64,000 nt of DNA from Methanosarcina barkeri 3 (lineage in GTDB: Archaea; Halobacteriota; Methanosarcinia; Methanosarcinales; Methanosarcinaceae): assembly GCF_000970305.1 (NCBI RefSeq), contig NZ_CP009517.1, positions 4,030,001 to 4,094,000 on the forward strand, written 5' to 3'. The notes under the pieces were generated by a model. It saw only the letters and a list, made by a program, of their open reading frames with translations. It was not told the origin of the DNA and searched no databases. Shown piece after piece: positions 29,059 through 36,726 of this stretch. Position 1 is the stretch's first letter; every line of letters starts with the position of its first letter. The translations under genes and the position numbers were made by a program.

Positions 29059-29285
29059 TTTTCAAATGGATTTGTGTTCAAGTTTTTTTTAAAAAGCTCA
29101 CGAAAAACCAAAACTCGTCAAATGAATTTTTGCTCAAGCTTTTTTTAAAAAGCTCACAAAAAACCAAAATTTGTCAAATGAATTTTTGCTCAAGCTTTTT
29201 TTTAAAAGATCTCAAAAAACCAAAATTTGTCAAATGAATTTTTGCTCAAGCTTTTTTTTAAAAAGCTTGAGCCAAAGCCTTTTAA
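29059..29285. repeat. 56-bp tandem repeat with hairpins, four copies
   Basis: The motif CAAATGAATTTTTGCTCAAG starts at 29063, 29119, 29175 and 29231, exactly 56 bases apart. Each unit contains an AGCTTTTTTTAAAAAGCT-like palindrome. The last unit ends in a longer hairpin, GCTCAAGC facing GCTTGAGC across a T/A tract, at 29243-29272. The array ends about 30 bases before the next gene. Confidence 0.88.
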
Positions 29286-29312
29286 AGGTTAACCTCTCTC
29301 AATCTGCATGAC

Positions 29313-31217
29313 ATGTCCAGACCAGCATATCTTGGAAAAATGCTTCTGCACTGGTGTGAGGCCTGTAATGTGCCTGTACTAGGTAAAAAGTGCGGATGCG
29401 GCAAAAGTACAAAAAAAGTTGAGGTAACACCTCCGGGAGATATCCGCCCGGCTTTTGATTATGATATAAAACGCATAAACTCGGTTTCGGAAAAAGAGTT
29501 CAATGCGCCCCTTATACCTGAAGGACACCTTGTAGTGCTAAATAAAGCTCCATACGAAGATCGAATGGACGAGATTATAGTTGACGGGGAAGTAATCGCG
29601 TCTCTCAGATTTGAGATCGAAAGCTGTGAATGGGTTCTGCTTCCCAGGCTCGAAGGGGCAAGAAGACTTTTCCAGGGAAGGGATAAAAAAACCCTGAAAA
29701 AATGGGTTGTTATCGAGCAGTCAGTAGTGCCTTTTATTCTGGAAAAAGGAGCAAGTGTTCTGGCACCTGGGGTTCTTGATGCCGACCCACAAATCAAAAA
29801 AGAAGATGAAGTAATTGTACTGAATCCTGCGGGGGACGTAATATGCTGTGGGCGGGCCCGAATGGCAGGAAAGGAGATGTGTGAGGAAAACCGCGGGCAT
29901 GCCGTAAAACCACGCTGGAGTGGAGAACCAGAGCCTCAAAAAGTAAAACTTGGAGGGCAAACCTGGGAAGATGCCGTAAAAGCCAATGAAAAAATTCTGG
30001 ACGGCATGATAGAAAGATCCCATGCTTTCATAAAAAATGTCGCAGGAAGTATGGATCTGAAGGTAAGTGTATCCTATTCCGGTGGAAAGGATAGCCTTGC
30101 TGTGCTCCAGCTAGTTGATGAGAGTCTTGACGATTACGAGATTATGTTTGCAGATACTGGGCTTGAGTTTCCGGAAACCGTTGAGAACGTCAAGCAGGTT
30201 GTTGAGCATTATGGGAAAAAACTCAGGAGCTCAAGTGCAGGAGAAGCTTTCTGGGACTCGATAAGTGTTTTTGGCCCTCCTACAATGGACACCCGCTGGT
30301 GCTGTAAGATCTGCAAACTAGGACCGATCACCCGGTTAATTGATGAGAACTACGAAGGTGGATGCCTTAGTTTCATAGGACAGCGTCAATATGAATCTCA
30401 TGCCCGTTCAATCAGTAAGAAAGTCTGGAAGAACCCATGGGTAGGAAACCAGGTAGGAGCATCTCCTATACAGGAATGGACAGCTCTTCACATCTGGCTT
30501 TACCTTTTCAAGACAAAAGCCCCCTATAATCCGGCTTATGAGAAAGGGTATGACCGGATGGGGTGCTGGCTCTGTCCGTCTTCTTCTCTTGCAGATTTCT
30601 TCCAGCTTGAAGAAAGCCATCCCGAACTTGCAAAAAAACTGCACTCCCATCTCCTTATCTATGCTAAAAAAATGGGGCTCTCTCCTGAATGGGTGAGGTA
30701 TGGTTTATGGCGCTACAAGCGGTATCCTCGGATTCTCCAGGAACTTGCTGAGAAAAAAGGAATTTCTCTTCTTCCATCCCAGGAGACACCAACAGAACTT
30801 CGTTTTGAAGTAACAACAGGGTACAGGCCCTGCAAAGCAGGAGGAATTTCTGCGGACGGAAGTTTCGGGCAGGCAATTGATGTAGAAACCCTGAAAGAAA
30901 GTGGGATGCTTTCACCCATAGGAAAGGCTTCTTTTATAGATGGAGCTGCTTCAGTCGTTTTTAGAGAATCCAGGGCACAGGTTTTTGCCTCGGGAAATGT
31001 CAATGGGAGAAGTGAAAACGAAAAAGAGCTGAAAAAGCTTATGAGAATTATTGAGTTCTCGGTAAGAAGGGCTTTACTCTGCCAGGGGTGCGGAGTTTGC
31101 GTGGGCCACTGTGAGCATAATGCAATTGAAATGAAAGAAAAAAAGGTAAGAATTAAAGAAAACTGCACTCACTGCGAAGCATGTATTGAAGTCTGCCCGC
31201 TTGTTAAATTTATTTAA
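29313..31217 (+). CDS. PAPS-reductase-like protein with zinc ribbon, PUA-like and two Fe-S modules
   Basis: This 634-residue multidomain protein has, in order: an N-terminal zinc ribbon (CEACNVPVLGKKCGCGK); a region at about 60-215 with a PUA-like end (DEVIVLNPAGDVICCGRARM); a PP-loop ATPase domain of the PAPS reductase family (VSYSGGKDSLAVL, with WCCKICK and GCWLCPSSSLADFF); a helical region; and two C-terminal 4Fe-4S motifs (CQGCGVCVGHCEHNAIEM and CTHCEACIEVCPL). The PUA-like domain hints at RNA, so an RNA-thiolation role is as likely as sulfate or sulfite chemistry. No other sulfur-assimilation genes lie nearby. The ATG has no clear ribosome site, but a hairpin repeat lies just upstream. 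Confidence 0.82.
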   Translation: MSRPAYLGKMLLHWCEACNVPVLGKKCGCGKSTKKVEVTPPGDIRPAFDYDIKRINSVSEKEFNAPLIPEGHLVVLNKAPYEDRMDEIIVDGEVIASLRFEIESCEWVLLPRLEGARRLFQGRDKKTLKKWVVIEQSVVPFILEKGASVLAPGVLDADPQIKKEDEVIVLNPAGDVICCGRARMAGKEMCEENRGHAVKPRWSGEPEPQKVKLGGQTWEDAVKANEKILDGMIERSHAFIKNVAGSMDLKVSVSYSGGKDSLAVLQLVDESLDDYEIMFADTGLEFPETVENVKQVVEHYGKKLRSSSAGEAFWDSISVFGPPTMDTRWCCKICKLGPITRLIDENYEGGCLSFIGQRQYESHARSISKKVWKNPWVGNQVGASPIQEWTALHIWLYLFKTKAPYNPAYEKGYDRMGCWLCPSSSLADFFQLEESHPELAKKLHSHLLIYAKKMGLSPEWVRYGLWRYKRYPRILQELAEKKGISLLPSQETPTELRFEVTTGYRPCKAGGISADGSFGQAIDVETLKESGMLSPIGKASFIDGAASVVFRESRAQVFASGNVNGRSENEKELKKLMRIIEFSVRRALLCQGCGVCVGHCEHNAIEMKEKKVRIKENCTHCEACIEVCPLVKFI

Positions 31218-31315
31218 ATTTTTACAATTGACACAAGTTAGAACTGGAGTAATATTGTAGAAAGAAAAAGTGAAGACTTCGATAGAGGTAAACGTAAAAC
31301 TTCAAAAAGGTAAAT

Positions 31316-32413
31316 TTAATAATCAAAAAGGCTTTTCTGGCCTACCCTTTTCTGGAGTTCCCCTACCCTTACACCTACACGCCTGAACTCAGTATGACTT
31401 TCCGAAACAAATTCACCCAGGATTTCACGAGCTACCTCGAGGAGAGACTCCTTTGAATAAACAGGGTGGTTTAACGTACGGCTTTTGGTATACATTTTAA
31501 ACTTTGAATTTATGACCGTAATGGTTACAGTCCTGAAGGAAAGATCCCTTGAATCGAGTTTTGAAATCACATCCTCTGCCAGCCTGTCAAGTAACTGAGA
31601 AATAAGATTGATGTCAAGGGTATCCTCAGGCAGGGTTGCAATCCTACCTATCTGTTCCGATCCATTTCTTTCTTTTACGGGAGAATTATCGATCCCTGCT
31701 GCAGCCTGTTTAAGCCAGACGCCCCGAGTTTTTCCAAAAGTAGAGATCAGGTCAATAACATCGTGTTCAGCAAGGTCTTTTACTGTGACTATGCCCATTT
31801 CCTGCAGTTTTCCTGCAGTTACATTCCCTATCCCCCAGAGTTTGGACACTTTGAGAGGCAAGAGAAAATTCTCTAATTTATCCGGACTTATGACCGTAAT
31901 CCCATCAGGTTTCTGGAAAGAGGATGCCATCTTGGCAATAAGCTTATTTGGGCCTACTCCCACAGAACAGGTCAGCTTCTCTTTATCCTTTATTTCATTC
32001 TTAATCTGGGTTCCAATCTCAAAGGCCAAATTAAAGTCCCCACCTGTTTTTTCCGTAATTTCCAAGAAAGCTTCATCTATGCTTATCTGTTCAAACGCCT
32101 CTCCAGTCTCCCTGGCATCCGTATAACTCCTGAGAATTTCCATAATTCGATCCGAGACCGAAGTGTAGAAGTCCTTTCGGACAGGTAGAAAAACAGCTTC
32201 AGAGTTCAATTTTTTTGCCTTCGAACAGGACATGCCTGCTCTGATCCCGGATTCTCGTGCGATATAATTGCAAGTACTTACAGCTCCACTCAGCTCGCTT
32301 CTTCCGGACAGCATGCAGACTACGATAGCTTTTCTCTGAAGTTTGGGGTTTTCCCGCTCTTCAATGGCTGCAAAAAAGTAGTCCATATCTACATGGAGAA
32401 CAACACGTTGCAT
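31316..32413 (-). CDS. dinB: DNA polymerase IV (Y-family, DinB/Dpo4)
   Basis: This lesion-bypass polymerase copies past damaged bases. The Met at 32413 (MQRVVLHVDMDYFFAAIE) gives the family N-terminus; the upstream ATG at 32464 adds 17 residues without known function. The catalytic carboxylates lie in HVDMDYFFAA and in SIDEAFLEI. The helix-hairpin-helix thumb follows (KLWGIGNVTAGKLQEMGI), then the little-finger domain. The final residues QKSLFDY match a PCNA-interacting peptide, so it should bind the sliding clamp. It converges on the PAPS-reductase-like gene. Confidence 0.95.
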   Translation of the reverse strand: MQRVVLHVDMDYFFAAIEERENPKLQRKAIVVCMLSGRSELSGAVSTCNYIARESGIRAGMSCSKAKKLNSEAVFLPVRKDFYTSVSDRIMEILRSYTDARETGEAFEQISIDEAFLEITEKTGGDFNLAFEIGTQIKNEIKDKEKLTCSVGVGPNKLIAKMASSFQKPDGITVISPDKLENFLLPLKVSKLWGIGNVTAGKLQEMGIVTVKDLAEHDVIDLISTFGKTRGVWLKQAAAGIDNSPVKERNGSEQIGRIATLPEDTLDINLISQLLDRLAEDVISKLDSRDLSFRTVTITVINSKFKMYTKSRTLNHPVYSKESLLEVAREILGEFVSESHTEFRRVGVRVGELQKRVGQKSLFDY

Positions 32414-32685
32414 CGAAAAAAATAGGCTGGGAAGATTTGTATAATTATCTCTTAAGCTCTCCATTAGGGAAAGTCCATATTTATTACATTAATTATGTCT
32501 TAGGTCAAACACAGAGAGGGCATGCCCTGAGAAACATTGAACCTTACAGAAAGAAATATAGAAGCATTTGTATCAAGTAAACATACGTGAAAATTCTGTA
32601 TTGTATACGCTTGCAAATATGTGTAATAATATAAACTTTTTCTTTTTAATGCCAATACAACAATCTATTAAAAAATTAAAAGTCG

Positions 32686-32925
32686 TAGAAGGTATTTCCA
32701 GGCAGGACATTTCCATCAAGTCTTCTCGTCTACTAATAAACATTTATAAGTAGATTAGATCTTCAACCAAAATTCAGTAAGCTAATCCTACAAATACTCT
32801 TTTTGAACTACTTTTAGTAATTGTTTTCTTTTAGTACAAAGCTTACCGACAACGGTAATTTTTCATTACCAACTCAAAATTTCCGATATCAGTCAATAAA
32901 TAATATAAAAAGCATATTTATAATA
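32686..32925. repeat. Intergenic repeat copy 1 with GGTAAT/ATTACC hairpin
   Basis: This is the first of three similar intergenic copies. Shared strings are GGTATTTCCAGGCAGGACAT with TCAAGTCTTCT at the left, and AAGCTTACCGACAACGG with AACTCAAAATTTCCG at the right. GGTAAT at 32854 pairs with ATTACC at 32865 across 5 nt. It precedes the first DUF7344-like gene. Confidence 0.65.
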
Positions 32926-33368
32926 TAACCTATAAATTTATATGTATACTTTAACATTAAAAATGGACACTGAATCTTCTGTTCACCTAGGTTTGTAATT
33001 TAAAGTCCGCGAAAATAACGAAAAGAATAACACATTTCATACAAATCTAGTGATTATTTGTCTATAAATTAATATTTTATAGCATAAAAATTATACAATA
33101 AATAGATAAAAAAAGCATGAAATATGTGAATAAACGAAACACAAAAGAATGTCGTGTCCGTGAGTTACTGATTTCTGAAGCAGTGTTCTAAATTTGTTGT
33201 AAATTTTAAGTCACATTTTTGTATACTGTATCTGAAACTGGTTTACCACGATTGAATTTTCAATTTAACAACTTTTAAAAGATTTGTTAATTTATAGAAA
33301 TTTCAGTACACTGCCGACCCCAAAAGAGTAGTATTATATGGTAAAAATGGGAAAATGGAGAGATATTA

Positions 33369-33941
33369 TTGCGCTTGATTTTCTTAAAAATTAACACTTA
33401 TTATCGAAAAGTAAATAAATTATTTAGTCCTCAGAAAACTGTACAAACACAATCGCAATTATCAAAGAGCGATATTTTTGGAGTACTCCAGAACAATCGA
33501 AGAAGGCTTGTGCTGGAACTCCTCCGCAATCAGGGAGGCCAGAGTGTACGCTCCCTATCCGAAGAGATAGCACATGTTGAATCCCAAGCCGAAGAGCCAA
33601 AAAGGAGTGTTAGAAAAAGTATATATGTCTCACTGCTTCAGACACATATTCCAAAAATGGAAAACCTGGGAATCATTACCTACAATAAGGAGAAGGACAC
33701 AGTGGAACTTCTCCAAGCTTCCCAGGACTTTGACATCTACCTAGAAACTGTTAATAAAGGAGACATCCCCTGGAGCCAGTTCTATCTTGGCCTGAGCATA
33801 CTTGCCTTTATCAGCAGCTTAATTGTATTCATAGGAGTGATTAACTGGATCTCAAGTTATAAGTGGATGTTTTTCACAAATGGTCTTTTTATGGTAGCCT
33901 CAATAGCTTATAGACGCCACTCCCGCAAACTTGAGAAATGA
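33369..33941 (+). CDS. Membrane-anchored winged-helix protein, DUF7344-like, paralogue A
   Basis: This 190-residue protein has a winged-helix domain at about residues 33-120. It begins LSKSDIFGVLQNNRRRLVLE, then a recognition region QSVRSLSEEIAHVE, a HIPKMENLGIITYNKEKDTV wing and two C-terminal transmembrane helices (about 140-160 and 167-182). It is the archaeal DUF7344-type layout, often beside surface-protein genes. The start is TTG; GGAGAG 7 bases upstream is conserved in the paralogue, which also starts with TTG. It shares roughly two thirds of its residues with paralogue B. I infer a membrane-tied regulator, perhaps of the TasA-like operon nearby. Confidence 0.75.
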   Translation: MRLIFLKINTYYRKVNKLFSPQKTVQTQSQLSKSDIFGVLQNNRRRLVLELLRNQGGQSVRSLSEEIAHVESQAEEPKRSVRKSIYVSLLQTHIPKMENLGIITYNKEKDTVELLQASQDFDIYLETVNKGDIPWSQFYLGLSILAFISSLIVFIGVINWISSYKWMFFTNGLFMVASIAYRRHSRKLEK

Positions 33942-33975
33942 ACGCATTATAAATAGCGTAGACATTACTGTCTTA

Positions 33976-34100
33976 GAGCCTATCCGAAAAGTGGTTACCT
34001 GCTAGAACTTTTAAATATACATCATGCAAAACCGGAACAGATGCCGGGATATTTAGACCTATTGCAATTTATATGCATTACTGACTTTTCGGATAGGCTC
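33976..34100. mobile_element. MITE with IS5-like ends after paralogue A
   Basis: Perfect 17-bp ends GAGCCTATCCGAAAAGT and ACTTTTCGGATAGGCTC bound a 125-bp non-coding element. TTA flanks both sides (33973-33975, 34101-34103), fitting the 3-bp TNA target duplication of the IS1031/IS5 group. It begins 34 bases after the paralogue A stop codon. Confidence 0.8.
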
Positions 34101-34217
34101 TTAATCAACTTTAGTCTTTTTTAAGATAATGGATAAATTTTTGACAACATATATTAAAAAATTAAAGCATTTTCAATTTTTTATTTTTTTATATATTCTC
34201 TCTTACCTCATGCATTG

Positions 34218-34460
34218 GAGTATTTCTAGAACGGACATTTACTTCAAGTCTTCTGATCTACTTAACATACTTAAACAAACATTTAATCTTTACATAAAAT
34301 ACAGTAAAATTAAGCCTTTACAAACTTGGTAACGTACTATTATTTGAATTAATTTATGATTAACTTGTTTTTTTCCTTAAAGCCTATTGATAACGGTAAT
34401 TTATCGTTACCAGCTCAAAATTTCTGTTAATTAACCAATAACTAATACTAAAGAAGCATA
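34218..34460. repeat. Intergenic repeat copy 2 with GGTAA/TTACC hairpin
   Basis: The second copy matches copy 1 along its length (GTATTTCTAGAACGGACAT, TCAAGTCTTCTGATCTACT, TAACGG and CAGCTCAAAATTTC). Its hairpin is GGTAAT-TTATC-GTTACC at 34395-34411, so the outer stem is kept while one pair becomes a T-G wobble. It lies upstream of paralogue B. Confidence 0.65.
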
Positions 34461-34855
34461 ATTATCATTGTAATTATGATACATTTTGTGATACATTTTA
34501 TGATACGTTTTATGATACATTTTATGATACATTTGTAGTTAGTTAAGTCTGTTAATATAAGAATAACTACTACAATTATCGATTCTTTTCGTTTACCTGA
34601 TGGAGTTTATAGAATATAATAAAAATGGTAAATATATTGTAAGAGGTTACATAAGTAATATAAATATGATATAAAATAACATAAAGTAACATATTTTATT
34701 TCTATATAGCATAAAAAATGCGAATAAATCCGAGTCCTATTGATAACTAAAACCAAGTCATTCATGAATGAAAAAGAAGGTTGTGTCCGTGAGTTACTGA
34801 TCAATTCCGAAAAAGAGAGTAAATTTTCTATATTTGAAAAATTGGAGAGATATTC

Positions 34856-35425
34856 TTGTGTTTACTTCTTTCAATAACTCAGGCCCATTACCAAAAGGAA
34901 AACACATGTAATCCTCAGATAACTGTACAAACACAGATGCAGTTAACAAAAAATGATATTTTCGGAGTTCTCCAGAATGACAGGAGAAGATGTGTCCTGG
35001 AAATCCTTCGAAGTCAAGGAAGGCAGAGTGTACGCTCACTGTCCGATGAAATCGCCCGGATTGAATCCCAAGCCGAAGAACCAAAGGAGAATATTAGAAA
35101 GAGCATATATGTTTCATTGCTCCAGACACATATCCCAAAAATGGAAAGTTTGGGAATCGTTGCCTATAGTAAAGAACAGGACACTGTAGAACTTCTCCCA
35201 GCTTCTCGGAACTTTGACATTTACATGGAAACTGTTAAAAACGGAGACATACCCTGGAGCCAGTTCTATCTTGACCTGAGCATTCTTGCCGTTGTCGGCA
35301 GCCTTATGATATTTTCAGGGTTAATCAAATGTATCTCAAGTTTTCAGTGGATATTCTTCACAATTGGAATTTTTATGGCTACTTCAATAGCCCATATGTA
35401 CTACGTCCGCAAACTTGGAAAATGA
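34856..35425 (+). CDS. Membrane-anchored winged-helix protein, DUF7344-like, paralogue B
   Basis: This 189-residue paralogue of the upstream gene has the same order: winged helix (LTKNDIFGVLQNDRRRCVLE, HIPKMESLGIVAYSKEQDTV) and two C-terminal membrane helices. The TTG start and the GGAGAG ribosome site 7-8 bases upstream are kept. Differences concentrate in the first 30 residues and the membrane part, while the DNA-binding core is nearly the same. The two copies could therefore recognise one site while sensing different membrane signals. Downstream, 37 bases after its stop, lies a MITE of the same end type as after paralogue A. Confidence 0.75.
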   Translation: MCLLLSITQAHYQKENTCNPQITVQTQMQLTKNDIFGVLQNDRRRCVLEILRSQGRQSVRSLSDEIARIESQAEEPKENIRKSIYVSLLQTHIPKMESLGIVAYSKEQDTVELLPASRNFDIYMETVKNGDIPWSQFYLDLSILAVVGSLMIFSGLIKCISSFQWIFFTIGIFMATSIAHMYYVRKLGK

Positions 35426-35462
35426 GCTAAATACTAGGCAAATACGTGTTCTTTAATTATTT

Positions 35463-35559
35463 GAGCTCATCCCAAAACCAATTTCTTTCCAAATATCATA
35501 CTATTTTCATGTTAGAAATTAAAGCAGTTATTCAAAGTTCAAGGTTTTGGGATAGGCTC
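35463..35559. mobile_element. MITE with IS5-like ends after paralogue B
   Basis: Ends GAGCTCATCCCAAAACC and GGTTTTGGGATAGGCTC bound a 97-bp element. The tips belong to the same GAGCCTATCC type as at 33976, but the inner sequence differs. No clear target duplication is seen. Confidence 0.7.
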
Positions 35560-35608
35560 AAGAATAAATGTCAAAGATCATTTTATTCTTTTTTAGTATC
35601 TTAAGCAG

Positions 35609-35840
35609 AAGGTCTTTCCGGATACGACAGTCACCTCAACTTTTCATTTACCTTCCAGAACATTAAATAAGTATTTTGATCTTAACCAAGGATCTTTTTT
35701 TCCTACAAGCAACTTTTCAGAATTAACTGTTGATTAACTTCTTTTTCAACACAAAGCTTACTGATAGTGGTAATTTTACATTAACAGCCCAAAATTTTCG
35801 TTAAGTAACCAATAACTAATACTAAGGAAGAATGATAAGG
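35609..35840. repeat. Intergenic repeat copy 3, upstream of TasA-like operon
   Basis: The third copy matches best at its right half: ACAAAGCTTACTGATAGTGG, AGCCCAAAATTTTCGTTAAG and CCAATAACTAATACTAA (the last shared with copy 2). The hairpin is partly broken (GGTAAT and ATTAAC at 35769-35785). Here the next gene is the TasA-like protein and not a DUF7344 paralogue. Confidence 0.6.
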
Positions 35841-36000
35841 AAAAAAAATCCTGATGTGAGATACTTGCAATTAAAAGATGAATAGAATTACTTATTCTAA
35901 TTCTTCTAATACAGGCTCAAATAAATGAAAGTGCTTTCAGGTGTTTTCATTCCAAGATCTGATATTACAGGATTAAAAACCGAAAAAAGGAGGCCATATA

Positions 36001-36513
36001 TTGGTTAATAAAAAAATAATATTGAGTATACTTATTATAGGCTGTATTGCCACCGTTGCAGGCGCAGGAACTTGGGCATACTACACAAGTTCTGCAACTA
36101 GTTCAGGAAACAGTTTTACTGCAGGAAATATGAATATTAGCGTAACTCAAGAAATTGGTAATGTGTCGATAAAGCCAGGTGATGAACTTGGTGATAAGAC
36201 TATTGTTGTTAAGAATGGAGGAAGCATTGCCATAGGAAAAATAAACCTAAACTATAAACCCAGTAATAATCAGCTCAGCCAGCATATTGAATTTAGCAGT
36301 GTGGATATTGACGGCAAACAAATAGCTAAAAAAGGGGTACTTTCAGATCTTAGTAGTCAAACCAGTGTATATGAACCAGAAAAACCTATTCAACCTGGTA
36401 ACAGCTTTGAGATTACATTAAATGATTTGAAAATGGACGATAAGGTTACAGAAGGTCAGGGTCAAACAAGCACTTTGGTTATAACACTTGAGGCAGAACA
36501 AGTGCATAAATGA
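36001..36513 (+). CDS. TasA/camelysin-like secreted fibre protein
   Basis: This 170-residue protein has a signal segment (residues 5-25) followed at once by WAYYTSSATSSGNSFTAGNM. That is the N-terminal signature of TasA/CalY (camelysin) proteins, which depend on a SipW-type signal peptidase. The mature part is beta-rich and acidic, with no membrane anchor. TasA forms biofilm fibres in Bacillus, and archaeal bundling-pilus subunits share this fold. A SipW-type peptidase lies two genes downstream. The start is TTG with AGGAGG about 8 bases upstream. I infer a fibre or surface-coat subunit. Confidence 0.75.
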   Translation: MVNKKIILSILIIGCIATVAGAGTWAYYTSSATSSGNSFTAGNMNISVTQEIGNVSIKPGDELGDKTIVVKNGGSIAIGKINLNYKPSNNQLSQHIEFSSVDIDGKQIAKKGVLSDLSSQTSVYEPEKPIQPGNSFEITLNDLKMDDKVTEGQGQTSTLVITLEAEQVHK

Positions 36514-36726
36514 AGGTGACTAATAGAGCTAAAAGTTCCAAAAAAGTCAATAGTGACATACTGAAAAATGTTACAATAAAATGTATATCGAGTACAAGCT
36601 AAGTTGTGATCTACTGTCAATTGTAAAAGTTACAGTAGATTATAACACTTTTTGGACAGGTTCTAAAACCCAAATTCATACACAAAGAAAACAGTACTTA
36701 CTAGTAAAAACACTAGATGATCCAAA

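Noticed and set aside
34129-34332. 67-codon ORF between the winged-helix paralogues
   Set aside because: It lies within the duplicated intergenic region; the matching ORF at 32568-32753 has a different start and many substitutions, so coding pressure is not evident.
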